In this document: one piece after another, positions 1 to 9,034 of the stretch
How the letters are laid out: each line of letters opens with the position of its first letter
Position numbering within the stretch: position 1 is the stretch's first letter
NCBI GenBank assembly: GCA_002342685.1
Contig: DDQN01000079.1
Location: 37,994-101,993, forward strand
DNA from: Vibrio sp. UBA2441
GTDB lineage: Bacteria > Pseudomonadota > Gammaproteobacteria > Enterobacterales > Vibrionaceae
Reading direction: 5' to 3'
Length of the DNA stretch: 64,000 nucleotides
Made by a program: the position numbers and the translations under genes
The notes under the pieces: model-generated
The model's database searches: none
What the model saw: only the letters and a program-made list of their open reading frames with translations
Told to the model about the DNA's origin: nothing

Positions 1-1309
1 GGCTGCTCAAGCCGAGTGGGCCGCCATGAATGGTGCAAAACGAAAAGCAATCTTGCACAAATTAGCCGACAAAATCGAAGCCCGTGCCGAAGAGATAGCG
101 TTAATTGAGTCCTCTGATTGTGGCCAGCCAATTCGATTTATGCGTCAAGCCGCTGTACGCGGTGCTGCGAACTTTCGATTCTTTGCAGATAAAGCGCCAG
201 AAGCACGTAATGGCTTAGCGTTACAACAGGATACGCATACTAACTTTACGGTTCGTACCCCTATTGGGCCTGTGGCGGTAATCACCCCATGGAATACACC
301 TTTCATGTTATCTACTTGGAAAATTGCTCCGGCACTGGCTTCTGGTTGTACTATCGTACATAAACCCGCGGAATTTAGCCCTTTAACGGCGGCTATCTTA
401 GCGGAATGTGCCGAAGAAGCAGGCCTTCCTGCTGGTGTTTGGAACATGGTTAATGGTTTTGGTGAAGTTGCGGGTAAAGAGCTGACTCAGCATAAAGCGA
501 TTAAGGCGATAGCTTTTGTGGGTGAAACAGTGACGGGCTCGATGATCCAAAAACAAGCCGCGGATACATTAAAGCGCTCTCATTTCGAGCTCGGTGGTAA
601 AAATCCCGTTATTGTATTTGATGATGCAGATTTTGACCGTGCATTGGATGCCGTTGTCTTTATGATTTACAGTTTGAACGGGCAGCGCTGTACCAGTTCT
701 AGCCGCTTGCTAATCCAGTCAGGCATTAAAGATAAGTTTATTGAAGCACTTAAAGCTCGCGTTGAAAATATCAAGGTTGGGCACTCTTTAGATCCTGCAA
801 CAGAAGTGGGGCCGCTGGTTCACTCTTCGCATTATAACAAAGTGCTTAGTTATGTAGACGCAGCCCTTGAGGATGGTGCTACTGTTGCCGTTGGTGGTAA
901 GAAAATTACCGATTTAGGTGATGGTAACTATTTAACACCAACGCTATTTACCGATGCCGACAACACCATGCGTATTGCACGTGAAGAGATTTTTGGCCCG
1001 GTACTTACCACGCTGACTTTTGAAACGGAACAAGAAGCCATTCAGATGGCTAATGACACGGATTATGGCTTAGCAGCTTATGTCTGGACTAGCAATACGG
1101 GCTGTTCCCTGCGTATGGCGCATGCGGTAGAGGCTGGTATGGTTTGGGTTAATTCGGAAAATAACCGTAACCTGCCGTCACCATTTGGCGGAGTAAAAAT
1201 GTCGGGTGTTGGACGTGATGGTGGTGACTGGAGTTTTGATTTCTACATGGAAACCAAAAATGTCTGCATTGCGTTCGATACCCATACGGTTCCCGTGTTG
1301 GGTCGATAA
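1..1309 (+). CDS. hpaE: 5-carboxymethyl-2-hydroxymuconate semialdehyde dehydrogenase, 5' end missing
   Basis: NAD-dependent aldehyde dehydrogenase that should oxidise the ring-cleavage product of homoprotocatechuate in 4-hydroxyphenylacetate breakdown. The reading frame is open to the window edge (AAQAEWAAMNG from base 2), so the ATG at 26 is internal and roughly the first 60 residues of a ~487-residue enzyme are outside. The family core is present: TPWNTPF near the NAD site, FELGGKNP with the general-base Glu, GQRCTSS with the catalytic Cys, EEIFGPV, and the PFGGVKMSGVGRDGG tail. Similarity to E. coli HpaE is clear from memory (MVWVNSEN, ETKNVCIA end). hpaF and hpaD follow, which fixes the pathway. 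A generic betaine or succinate semialdehyde dehydrogenase is the less likely alternative. Confidence 0.88.
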   Translation, partial: AAQAEWAAMNGAKRKAILHKLADKIEARAEEIALIESSDCGQPIRFMRQAAVRGAANFRFFADKAPEARNGLALQQDTHTNFTVRTPIGPVAVITPWNTPFMLSTWKIAPALASGCTIVHKPAEFSPLTAAILAECAEEAGLPAGVWNMVNGFGEVAGKELTQHKAIKAIAFVGETVTGSMIQKQAADTLKRSHFELGGKNPVIVFDDADFDRALDAVVFMIYSLNGQRCTSSSRLLIQSGIKDKFIEALKARVENIKVGHSLDPATEVGPLVHSSHYNKVLSYVDAALEDGATVAVGGKKITDLGDGNYLTPTLFTDADNTMRIAREEIFGPVLTTLTFETEQEAIQMANDTDYGLAAYVWTSNTGCSLRMAHAVEAGMVWVNSENNRNLPSPFGGVKMSGVGRDGGDWSFDFYMETKNVCIAFDTHTVPVLGR

Positions 1310-1416
1310 CGTAGTGCCTAATATCCTAACTTAACGTAAAGATTGGGTTAGGAATTAATGCTCTCCCATTACTATTGGGAGAGCAAGAATCAAGAAAACC
1401 TATTAAAGGAACATTA

Positions 1417-1812
1417 ATGCCGCACTTTATTGTTGAATACTCTGCCAATCTTGAACAAGAACTCGATTTGCCAGAATTGTTAAAAGTTCTTAATGATACT
1501 GCAGTATCGACGGGTGTTTTCCCATTGGGAGGTATTCGGAGCAGGGCGATACGCTGTGACCACTTTCGTGTGGCTGAAGGTGATCCTGAAAACGGTTTTA
1601 TTCACTTAACGGCGAAAGTTGGCAGTGGACGGCCTGTCGAAACACTGCAAGAGGCAGGGGATACGGTTTTTCAGGCATTCACTGATTTCCTGGAACCTAT
1701 TTTTTCCACCAGATATCTGAGCATCGGTTTTGAGCTAACAGAGTTGCATCCGGTACTTAACTATAAAAAAAATAATATTCACGAGAAGCTGAAAGCAAAA
1801 TTCAATAACTGA
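1417..1812 (+). CDS. hpaF: 5-carboxymethyl-2-hydroxymuconate delta-isomerase
   Basis: Small tautomerase-superfamily isomerase that moves the double bond of 5-carboxymethyl-2-hydroxymuconate before decarboxylation. I start at the ATG at 1417 (MPHFIVEYS) because AAAGGA lies seven bases upstream and Pro2, the catalytic base of tautomerases, then follows the initiator. Longer in-frame starts would bury it. The 131-residue product has family features: PLGGIRSRAIRCD, a VGSGRP turn, and ELHPVLNYKKNNIH near the C-terminus, closely like E. coli HpaF. It sits 107 bases after hpaE and 74 bases before hpaD in one transcription unit. Confidence 0.9.
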   Translation: MPHFIVEYSANLEQELDLPELLKVLNDTAVSTGVFPLGGIRSRAIRCDHFRVAEGDPENGFIHLTAKVGSGRPVETLQEAGDTVFQAFTDFLEPIFSTRYLSIGFELTELHPVLNYKKNNIHEKLKAKFNN

Positions 1813-1886
1813 ATCAAATTAATGAATCATTGAGAAGAGAACGACCTTTAGTCTCTTTTTTCAACACTAACAAGGAGAAAGACAAG

Positions 1887-2738
1887 ATGGGCGAACTTGT
1901 TGTTGCTGCAAAAATTACTCACGTACCGACAATGCTACTGTCAGAACAGCCGGGTAAACTGTTTGGCACTCGTCAGCATGCGATAGACGGGCACAAAGAA
2001 ATCGCGCAGATCGCGCGTGATAATAACGTAGATACTGTGGTTGTGCTGGATACTCACTGGCTAGTGAATGCGGGTTACCATATAAACGCTAAATCTCATT
2101 TCTCGGGTCTTTTTACCAGTAATGAATTCCCTCACTTTATCAAAGACTTGCCGTACGAATATGAAGGGAATTCTAAATTAGGTGACTTGATTGCGGATAT
2201 TGCGACTGAGAAGGGCGTGTTTACCCTTTCTCATCAGGTTGATTCTTTGGAACTTGAATACGGTACGCTTGTACCAATGCGCTTTATGAATGAAGACAAA
2301 AAGTTCAAGGTGGTATCGGTGGCTGCTATGTGTACCGTACACAGTTTGGAGTCCTCCCGTATTCTGGGTGAATCGATCCGTGAAGCGATTGAAGCCAGTG
2401 ACAGCCGAGTCATGCTTCTTGCATCCGGCTCTCTTTCTCATCGCATTTGGCCGAATGAAGAATACGCGGCCAATAACGGTACTTTTACCATCTCTAAAGA
2501 GTTTAACCGTCAGGTCGACCTCCATGTTTTGAAGCTCTGGCAAGAGGGTGAGATAGAAACCTTCTTAAAGATGCTTCCTGAATACGCTGAACGCTGTGAT
2601 GGTGAAGGTGGTATGCACGATACTGCCATGCTGTTTGGCGCACTAGGCTGGGATAAGTATCAGGGTAAAGGACGTATTGTTAGTGAGTACTTCCCAAGCT
2701 CTGGTACCGGTCAGGTCAACGTGTTGTTTGAGGTATAG
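1887..2738 (+). CDS. hpaD: 3,4-dihydroxyphenylacetate 2,3-dioxygenase
   Basis: Class III (LigB-type) extradiol dioxygenase that cleaves the aromatic ring of homoprotocatechuate using non-haem Fe(II). The start at 1887 (MGELVVAAKITHVP) is set by AAGGAG ten bases upstream and by the conserved MGxLxxAAKITHVP beginning of the family. The 283-residue length matches E. coli HpaD. Visible signatures are ITHVPTM with a metal-ligand His, AIDGHKE, LDTHWLVN, LEYGTLVPMRFMNEDK, ASGSLSHR and GEGGMHDTAMLFGALGWD. Its presence identifies the operon as the meta-cleavage branch of 4-hydroxyphenylacetate or tyrosine catabolism. HpaG, HpaH, HpaI and the HpaBC hydroxylase are not seen and probably lie upstream of the window. 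Confidence 0.93.
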   Translation: MGELVVAAKITHVPTMLLSEQPGKLFGTRQHAIDGHKEIAQIARDNNVDTVVVLDTHWLVNAGYHINAKSHFSGLFTSNEFPHFIKDLPYEYEGNSKLGDLIADIATEKGVFTLSHQVDSLELEYGTLVPMRFMNEDKKFKVVSVAAMCTVHSLESSRILGESIREAIEASDSRVMLLASGSLSHRIWPNEEYAANNGTFTISKEFNRQVDLHVLKLWQEGEIETFLKMLPEYAERCDGEGGMHDTAMLFGALGWDKYQGKGRIVSEYFPSSGTGQVNVLFEV

Positions 2739-2741
2739 AGC

Positions 2742-3188
2742 GTGATAGTTACCGATACCAGTCTTAGCTGGCAATCAGCCCTTATTATTGCTCAGGCATC
2801 CATTGAGTATGCTGAGAAAAATAAGCTGAGAGTCTGTGTATCGGTACTTGATAGACATGGTCATCCATTGGCACAAATTCGGGTTAATAATACGCCTTTT
2901 CCCTGCACTGAAATTTCACAGGATAAGGCTTATACTGCAGTGAGTTTTGGTTTCCCTACACAGGACTGGAATCGTCGGTTGGAAGGTAAGCCTTCTCTTT
3001 TGCAGGGCCTTTCTCAGCAGAAACGTATGGTTATGTTTGGCGGTGGATTGCCTGTTCGGTTTGATGACGAGATCATTGGGTCGGTAGGGGTATCCGGTGC
3101 GAGTGAACAGCAAGATGAGGCTTGTGCACAAGCTGGCGTTACCGCTTTTCAGCGTTATGTAGAGAACCATCTCCATCTTTGTGATTGA
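2742..3188 (+). CDS. GlcG/HbpS-like DUF336 protein in hpa operon
   Basis: 148-residue protein of the GlcG/HbpS (DUF336) type. It has an N-terminal helix (ALIIAQASIEYAEKNKLRVCVSVLDRHG), a KAYTAVSF segment, GLPVRFDDEIIGSVGVSGASEQQDEACAQAG at the end, and the typical alpha/beta length. Members bind small ligands, including haem or acids, and often sit in aromatic or glycolate operons, but their chemistry is mostly unassigned. The GTG start at 2742 lies three bases after the hpaD stop, with GAGG in the end of hpaD as ribosome site, so translation is probably coupled. Role here is unknown; a binding or chaperone role for a pathway intermediate is only a guess. Confidence 0.7.
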   Translation: MIVTDTSLSWQSALIIAQASIEYAEKNKLRVCVSVLDRHGHPLAQIRVNNTPFPCTEISQDKAYTAVSFGFPTQDWNRRLEGKPSLLQGLSQQKRMVMFGGGLPVRFDDEIIGSVGVSGASEQQDEACAQAGVTAFQRYVENHLHLCD

Positions 3189-3197
3189 GTGTTTACG

Positions 3198-4412
3198 ATG
3201 AATAAAGACACTCAGCTCACCTTTTTTTTAATACTGATGGCGATGGTCAGCCCTGTTGCCCTCAATATTGTCGCACCAATCATGCCGCTGCTGGCTGAAG
3301 AATTTTCTGCCTCCAGTAATATTATCCAGCTTAGCTTTACCGCTTATTTAGCTACATTAGCTATCGGGCAGCTTTTTGGCGGCCCAATCGCTGACAAGTA
3401 TGGCAAGAGATGCCTGCTGATGTGGGGATTTGGACTGCATATTGCGGGTGGGGTTGTTGGAGTATTTGCAAGTTCAGTAGAGTTAATTCTACTCAGTCGT
3501 ATTATGCAGGCCGCGGGTGGATGCATTGGTATGATGTTGGCCAGAAGCATTCTTGTGGATCTTTACCCTTCAGAAAAAGCAGTAGAGAAGCTAAGTTATA
3601 TAACCATGGGGGTGGCGGTCTCTCAGGCCGTCGCACCGACTGTCGGTGGTATCACCTCTGAGTTGCTCGGCTGGCACTCAGTTTTCTATCTGCCTATGAT
3701 AATGGCCAGCTTGGTTTGGCTGGGGGTTTTCTTTCAATATCCTAAGCCAATTACTGAGAAGAATGTAAGAAAGAAGGCCTCTTTTTTACATACCTATCGG
3801 GCCCTTATATCTAATAAGGCTTATGTTAGCCTTGCTATTTCAAGTACGCTGATTGCCTGTGGCTTTTTCTCTTTTGTCACCTGTGCACCATTTATTACCA
3901 CAGAGTTATTAGGCAATAATTTAACCCAATATGGATTCTGGTTTTTATTTGTGGCTCTCGGTTTTATGGCCGGAAGTTTTACCAGTGCTCAGTTGTCTGC
4001 CACATTTTCGCATTTCATCATGATACTTTTGGGGCACGGACTTTCTTTGGCAGGCGCTTTAGTTATGTTTGCTTTGCTGGCTTTGTATCCAATTAGTTAC
4101 CAAACTTTGTTTCTATCCATGGCCGTTTTTACATTCGGACGAGGGTTAAGCCAGCCTCATTTGCAGTCGTTATCTATCTCGGCGGTTCCGGAAAACAGGG
4201 CTTCAGCCTCTGGACTACTTGGCTTTATTCAGCTGCTACTGGGGGCTCTGTTTGCCCAGTTGGTCGGCGCATTAGTGGCGAAAGTTGATTTTATTATGTT
4301 GCCGCTATTTTTAATGAGTTACGCGCTAATCGCGTTAGTTTTGTATCTCTATTGCCACTACAACTTAATGTCGCAACAAGGGAAAACCATTCAGTCGGTC
4401 GACACTCCTTAA
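3198..4412 (+). CDS. MFS transporter, Bcr/CflA (DHA1) type
   Basis: 404-residue integral membrane protein with about 12 predicted hydrophobic segments. It carries the DHA1 loop 2-3 signature as GGPIADKYGKRCLLMWG and the motif C-like stretch GVAVSQAVAPTVGGITSELLGWHSVF. It most resembles the Bcr/CflA drug-resistance family rather than the HpaX 4-hydroxyphenylacetate symporter. A GTG at 3189 directly after the preceding stop would add three residues; I prefer the ATG at 3198. Being inside the hpa operon it may export a toxic phenolic intermediate or import an aromatic acid; substrate is not readable from sequence. Confidence 0.8.
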   Translation: MNKDTQLTFFLILMAMVSPVALNIVAPIMPLLAEEFSASSNIIQLSFTAYLATLAIGQLFGGPIADKYGKRCLLMWGFGLHIAGGVVGVFASSVELILLSRIMQAAGGCIGMMLARSILVDLYPSEKAVEKLSYITMGVAVSQAVAPTVGGITSELLGWHSVFYLPMIMASLVWLGVFFQYPKPITEKNVRKKASFLHTYRALISNKAYVSLAISSTLIACGFFSFVTCAPFITTELLGNNLTQYGFWFLFVALGFMAGSFTSAQLSATFSHFIMILLGHGLSLAGALVMFALLALYPISYQTLFLSMAVFTFGRGLSQPHLQSLSISAVPENRASASGLLGFIQLLLGALFAQLVGALVAKVDFIMLPLFLMSYALIALVLYLYCHYNLMSQQGKTIQSVDTP

Positions 4413-4443
4413 GAGTTGCCGATCAAATAGAAGGATCTGTGTG

Positions 4444-5892
4444 ATGCAATTAAACGATAATAATTTATTTAAACAACAGTGTTACATCAATGGCGGATGG
4501 AAAGATGCTGCTAATGGTAAGACAACCGAAATCACCAACCCTTCTACTGGTGAAGTGATTGGTCATGTGCCTGATATGGGGTCGGAAGAGACGCAAAATG
4601 CCATTGAAAGTGCGCAAGTTGCTTTTAAGTTGTGGAAAAAAGAGACGGCAGAGCATCGGGCTAAGGTACTACGCCGTTGGTATGAATTAATGCTGGAGCA
4701 TTGTGACGATATCGCCACGATCATGACCACTGAGCAGGGTAAACCATTCAACGAAGCGAAGGGCGAAGTTGCCTATGCCGCCAGTTTTATCGAGTGGTTT
4801 GCCGAAGAAGCCCGCCGTGCTTATGGCGACATCATTCCTACCCATAAAAGCAGCGCTAGAATTTTGGTTACTAAGGAGCCCATTGGTGTCGTTGCGGCGA
4901 TAACACCGTGGAATTTTCCTGCAGCAATGATCACCCGAAAATGTGGCCCTGCTTTTGCTGCTGGTTGCCCTGTAATTTTAAAACCGGCACCGGATACGCC
5001 TTTTACTGCATTGGCGCTGGCTGAACTGGCAGAAAGAGCCGGACTACCGAAAGGAGTATTTAACGTTGTTACGGGTGACGCCATAGCCATAGGTGGTGAA
5101 CTAACCAAGAGCAAAGTTGTGCGTAAGCTATCTTTCACTGGATCGACAAATGTTGGCAAGATCCTGATGGAGCAGTCGGCCTCTTCGGTGAAAAAGCTTT
5201 CTTTAGAGTTAGGTGGCAATGCACCATTTATTGTTTTCGAAGATGCAGACATAGATTCGGCTGTTGAAGGGGCAATGATTGCTAAATTTCGTAATGCTGG
5301 ACAGACTTGCGTGTGTGCCAACCGCCTGTTCGTGCACGAAAATGTTTATGATGAATTTGCTAAAAAACTGGCGAACAAGGTCTCAGAGCTTAAGGTCGGT
5401 GATGGATTTGAAGAAGGGGTTGCTATTGGGCCTCTGATCAATGATACAGCAGTGAACAAAGTGATAGAGCATATTCAAGACGCGTGTGATAAAGGGGCTA
5501 AGGTTCTTTATGGACAGCTTCCAGCCAAAGGCAGTCGTTTGTTTGTTCCCCACGTCATTACCGGTATCAATGATGATATGAAGGTGGCCAGTGAAGAAAC
5601 ATTCGGTCCGTTAGCGGCATTATTTAAGTTCAGTACCGATGAAGAGGTAGTCCAACGGGCAAATGATACCGAGTTTGGCTTGGCGTCTTATATCTATACA
5701 AAGTCTCTGGCAAGGGCTTGGAACGTGGCAGAGGAGTTGGAAACAGGCATCGTTGGTATTAACGAAGGCTTGATTTCTACCACGCTTGCTCCATTTGGTG
5801 GTGTCAAAGAGTCAGGCCTTGGACGAGAAGGGTCATATCTTGGAATGGACGATTATCTGGAATCCAAATATATGTTAATGGGTGGATTGTAG
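4444..5892 (+). CDS. gabD: Succinate-semialdehyde dehydrogenase
   Basis: 482-residue aldehyde dehydrogenase of the GabD/SSADH class. It would oxidise succinate semialdehyde to succinate, which is the end product (with pyruvate) of the HpaI aldolase step, so it completes the hpa pathway. Core motifs: ITPWNFPAAMI, FTGSTNVGK (NAD(P) binding), LELGGNAPFIVFEDAD with the base Glu, GQTCVCANR with the catalytic Cys, and ETFGPLAALF. The double Cys (CVC) is typical of redox-regulated bacterial SSADHs. The start at ATG 4444 is chosen over GTG 4441 for its spacing from AAGGA. It is the last gene of the plus-strand unit; a 7-bp hairpin at 5924-5945 may act as a weak terminator. Confidence 0.87.
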   Translation: MQLNDNNLFKQQCYINGGWKDAANGKTTEITNPSTGEVIGHVPDMGSEETQNAIESAQVAFKLWKKETAEHRAKVLRRWYELMLEHCDDIATIMTTEQGKPFNEAKGEVAYAASFIEWFAEEARRAYGDIIPTHKSSARILVTKEPIGVVAAITPWNFPAAMITRKCGPAFAAGCPVILKPAPDTPFTALALAELAERAGLPKGVFNVVTGDAIAIGGELTKSKVVRKLSFTGSTNVGKILMEQSASSVKKLSLELGGNAPFIVFEDADIDSAVEGAMIAKFRNAGQTCVCANRLFVHENVYDEFAKKLANKVSELKVGDGFEEGVAIGPLINDTAVNKVIEHIQDACDKGAKVLYGQLPAKGSRLFVPHVITGINDDMKVASEETFGPLAALFKFSTDEEVVQRANDTEFGLASYIYTKSLARAWNVAEELETGIVGINEGLISTTLAPFGGVKESGLGREGSYLGMDDYLESKYMLMGGL

Positions 5893-5997
5893 CCAGTTTA
5901 GGCAAACGGCATATAATTAGCTGACCAGCATCGGTTTGTGCTGGTTTGCTATGGATCACGGCATCGGCCTGTTTGCTTTAAAGGTATTATTACGCTC

Positions 5998-6921
5998 TTA
6001 TGCCAAAGACGATGTTAACTTTTCGGCGACAAAATCAAAAACTCTGCGGATCCTTAAGTTTGTGTGAAGTTCTTGATGACAAACGATCCAAATCGGCAAA
6101 TGCATTGTAGGCCCTTTATGTTCAAATGCTCGTTCCAGCTGCGGTTCTTTGTCGCCTATGTCTTGAGGCAAATAGATTAGGCCTAAGCTTTCTTTGCATA
6201 AACTTAACTGCATTGGCTGGAACTCAGTAATGAGCTTGATATTATCTTTAGATAATTTCCATCCAAATTGATTGAGTTGATCAATCATGACGGTACTGTC
6301 ATTAAATCCTATTACCTGTATCGTTTTAATATCAGATAACAAGATTTTATCGGAATAGGGTTGTAAATAAGCCGCAGTGCCATAGAGCCAAATACGCTCT
6401 TCTCCTAGTTTTTTGGCAATGAGATCAGGTTGTGTAGGGCGAAAGCTGCGAATGGCAATATCTGCTTCTCTGCGTTTTAAGTCACTAGTTTCATTAGTAA
6501 CGATAACTTCGATAGAAATACCGGGTTCAGCTTTGCGTAATTGTGCAATAATTTTAGGTAGACGATATATAGCGTCCAGTTCACAAGCCGAAATGACAAC
6601 CGTTCCTTCGAGAGCCTGAGAGTGGCCTGTTGCTGCTAATGAGAAGTCTTGCGCGGCTTCTCCCATCTTGCGTGCAGCCGTTAATAATTCGATACCACTT
6701 TGAGTTAACTCTAGTTTTTGCCCGATACGTTTGAACAGCGTTACGCCGATCTCTTGCTCCAGTGCGGCGACTTGTCGGCTAAGTGTTGGTTGAGACATGC
6801 CGAGGGCTTTTGCTGCTGAAGATAAGGTGCCTTCTTCAGCGGTAACTAAAAAAGCTCGGGTACGGTTCCAATCGAAACAAACAGATTTCCATCTCATACA
6901 GATTTGCATAACCTCATGCAT
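5998..6921 (-). CDS. LysR-family transcriptional regulator
   Basis: About 300 residues with an N-terminal winged HTH (FDWNRTRAFLVTAEEGTLSSAAKALGMSQPTLSRQVAALEQEIGVTLFKR) and a C-terminal periplasmic-binding-like effector domain. The first ATG gives an unusual leader (MHEVMQICMRWKSVCF); the real start may be the third Met, near 6897. It is divergent from the NAD(P)-binding protein gene starting at 6994, the usual arrangement for a LysR regulator and its target, and convergent with the hpa operon. Effector unknown. Confidence 0.85.
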   Translation of the reverse strand: MHEVMQICMRWKSVCFDWNRTRAFLVTAEEGTLSSAAKALGMSQPTLSRQVAALEQEIGVTLFKRIGQKLELTQSGIELLTAARKMGEAAQDFSLAATGHSQALEGTVVISACELDAIYRLPKIIAQLRKAEPGISIEVIVTNETSDLKRREADIAIRSFRPTQPDLIAKKLGEERIWLYGTAAYLQPYSDKILLSDIKTIQVIGFNDSTVMIDQLNQFGWKLSKDNIKLITEFQPMQLSLCKESLGLIYLPQDIGDKEPQLERAFEHKGPTMHLPIWIVCHQELHTNLRIRRVFDFVAEKLTSSLA

Positions 6922-6993
6922 TTTTAGCTAATGTAACTTGTATTATTGCATATGTATAGTGGCTTTGATTTCGTTACAAACAAGGACAAAACA

Positions 6994-7713
6994 ATGACTA
7001 CTCTTGTATTAGGTGCGACTGGCGCTACGGGTCAGTTGGTTGTTGAACAATTGATTCAGAATCATCATCAGGTAAGAGTGATTGTACGCTCTGCTGAACA
7101 CTTACCTGTGAATATCAGGCAACATGATCAAGTGACAATAATGTGTGCTAGTTTATTGGATCTGACTCAAGATCAGTTGGTTGAACAGGTACGAGGATGT
7201 GAGGCAGTTGTGTCATGCCTGGGGCATAATATGACGTTTAAAGGAATGTTTGGTCATCCCAGACGTCTAGTCACTGATGTTACCATGCGGTTGTGTCTGG
7301 CTATCAAAAAAGTCAGGCCTGAAAAACCGGTAAAGTTTGTATTAATGAATACGACGGGAAATCAAAATAAAGCTGCTGGAGAAAAGGTTTCCGTTGCACA
7401 TTCTACTGTTATTTCGCTGTTGAGATTTTTTTTGCCACCTCATGTCGACAATGAGCAGGCGGCTGCCTATTTGCAAAATGACGTCGCGCAGAACTCTAGT
7501 TTTATAGAGTGGGTAGCTGTCCGTCCAGATAGTTTAATCAATCAGACCCGAATTACAGCGTATGAAATATATTCATCTCCAATACGTGATCCGATTTTTA
7601 ATTCTGGTGAAACCAGTCGAATTAATGTGGCTCATTTTATGGTAGATCTCATTACTCAACCTGAAGTCTGGCAAAGATGGAAAGGTAATCTACCTGTCAT
7701 TTATAACAGTTAA
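6994..7713 (+). CDS. NAD(P)H-binding atypical short-chain reductase-like protein
   Basis: 239-residue Rossmann protein with an N-terminal TTLVLGATGATGQLVVEQLI dinucleotide-binding loop (GATGATG) typical of NmrA/YwnB-like NAD(P)H-binding proteins. No clear YxxxK catalytic pair is evident, so enzyme activity is unproven. The start at 6994 is supported by AAGGAC upstream and by the glycine loop lying directly at the N-terminus. It is divergent from the LysR gene and likely its target. Confidence 0.75.
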   Translation: MTTLVLGATGATGQLVVEQLIQNHHQVRVIVRSAEHLPVNIRQHDQVTIMCASLLDLTQDQLVEQVRGCEAVVSCLGHNMTFKGMFGHPRRLVTDVTMRLCLAIKKVRPEKPVKFVLMNTTGNQNKAAGEKVSVAHSTVISLLRFFLPPHVDNEQAAAYLQNDVAQNSSFIEWVAVRPDSLINQTRITAYEIYSSPIRDPIFNSGETSRINVAHFMVDLITQPEVWQRWKGNLPVIYNS

Positions 7714-7762
7714 TAAAATGAAGGCTTACTTTGAAAGGAGTGAGAACAATGTTATTAGTGCC

Positions 7763-7804
7763 GGACTAAAGGAGCACTAGGGTGCTCCAATGATATTTTA
7801 GTCC
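7763..7804. terminator. Bidirectional terminator between convergent genes
   Basis: Nested palindrome: outer arms GGACTAAA (7763-7770) and TTTAGTCC (7797-7804), inner arms GGAGCAC (7771-7777) and GTGCTCC (7782-7788) with loop TAGG. It lies between the convergent NAD-binding gene and the dCMP deaminase gene, and its right arm includes the deaminase stop codon. Confidence 0.7.
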
Positions 7805-8241
7805 AGTTCATTTAGTGGCAGCCACACAACTTCCACGCCAGCCTGGCCAAACATTTCTTCACTAATGGCTATTTTTTCACCCCAACGGGATAAAAAGTCT
7901 TCGGTCTGTTCAGGACAGTTCACTCGTGAAATACCCGTTTGAATAATCTTGGCTGCGCAGTTAGGGCAAGGAAAGTGCGTTACCCATAACTCACTGTCGT
8001 CTAAATCACGTTTAGCAAACAGAATCGCATTTTCTTCTGCATGTAGTGTTTTAAGATATTTCATTTCCCTTTCATCAGTATCGGCGCTGTCGGATACACC
8101 GTGAGGATAGCCATTAAAACCGACTGATACGATTCTATTTTTTTTGGTTATGACTGCGCCAACTTGTGTTGAAGGATCTTTACTCCAAGAACCTACCAAT
8201 TCAGCCATTTGAAAGAAACGCTTAGCCCACTTAGTGATCAT
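7798..8241 (-). CDS. Deoxycytidylate (dCMP) deaminase-like
   Basis: 147-residue zinc cytidine-deaminase-fold enzyme. HAEENAILFAKR carries the zinc His and catalytic Glu, and PCPNCAAKIIQTGI gives the two zinc Cys. The N-terminal stretch MITKWAKRFFQMAELVGSWSKDPSTQVGAVI and GFNGYPHGVSDSADTDER are typical of dCMP deaminase (ComEB type), which supplies dUMP for thymidylate synthesis. I choose the ATG at 8241 because GGAG precedes it by seven bases; an in-frame ATG at 8253 is possible. Single gene, not obviously operonic. Confidence 0.82.
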   Translation of the reverse strand: MITKWAKRFFQMAELVGSWSKDPSTQVGAVITKKNRIVSVGFNGYPHGVSDSADTDEREMKYLKTLHAEENAILFAKRDLDDSELWVTHFPCPNCAAKIIQTGISRVNCPEQTEDFLSRWGEKIAISEEMFGQAGVEVVWLPLNELD

Positions 8242-8419
8242 TGCTTGCTCCATCTGCAAAAGGTTAATCAATTTTCAACTACTTGTATCGTAAACTGTGA
8301 TAGTAGGCAAGGAAAACCCAGTGAGGGTGATCTTTATTTAGTACGCTTTTCCTCTGCAATATCGTTCAATAATTCATATTCATTATTGATTATCCTCTGC
8401 AAATGCAAAGGAGATAGTA

Positions 8420-9013
8420 ATGAATAGTTTAATTTTGGCGATGGCGACGTTCGCTTTTGTTGGGGCTGTCACGCCCGGACCAGTGAATCTGTTGGCAACC
8501 AGTACAGCAGTGAATCATGGTATACGAGCGGCGGCTACGCATGTTGTCGGGGCTTCAGTGGCTTACGCCGTCGTGGTATTTATTTCGGGCAGCATAATGC
8601 AAACAATAGTAACAGTATTGCCGAAGTTAGAGATGGTAATGAAATTTGCTGGTAGTTTTTTCCTCTGTTACTTAGCTTATAAGATTTATACTGCACCTAT
8701 CTCTTCGGTTGAAGCGTCAGGAAATGCTCGATCGGGCTTATTGACGGGATCGTTAACTCAGATTCTTAACCCGAAAGCATGGCTTGTTGCCATGTCTGGT
8801 GTCAGTTTGTATGTGATAGGTCAAGAAAATGAGCGGCTGGCACTTATTGTGTTCACGCTTGTTTCGTTATTGATTTGCTTATTGGGTATCAGCGTATGGG
8901 CGATGGTTGGCAGAATATTAGCCGATTACCTTGAAAATTCGACTAAACAGCGTCAGTTTAATAGAGTGATGGCGGGGTTACTGGGTATTTCCGTGACGAT
9001 GATATGGATATGA
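8420..9013 (+). CDS. LysE-family amino acid exporter
   Basis: 197-residue membrane protein with about six hydrophobic segments. The LysE/RhtB signature sits at the N-terminus (FVGAVTPGPVNLLATSTAVNHGIRAA) and a second family stretch follows (GSLTQILNPKAWLVAMSGVSLY). AAAGGAG precedes the ATG by six bases. An AraC-type regulator follows 21 bases downstream and is probably co-transcribed; it may sense the exported compound. Substrate cannot be read from sequence. Confidence 0.85.
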   Translation: MNSLILAMATFAFVGAVTPGPVNLLATSTAVNHGIRAAATHVVGASVAYAVVVFISGSIMQTIVTVLPKLEMVMKFAGSFFLCYLAYKIYTAPISSVEASGNARSGLLTGSLTQILNPKAWLVAMSGVSLYVIGQENERLALIVFTLVSLLICLLGISVWAMVGRILADYLENSTKQRQFNRVMAGLLGISVTMIWI

Positions 9014-9034
9014 ATGGTAAGGATGAGGGTTTAA

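Noticed and set aside
5924..5945. Terminator after gabD
   Set aside because: A 7-bp hairpin exists but lacks a T run; too weak to list as a feature.
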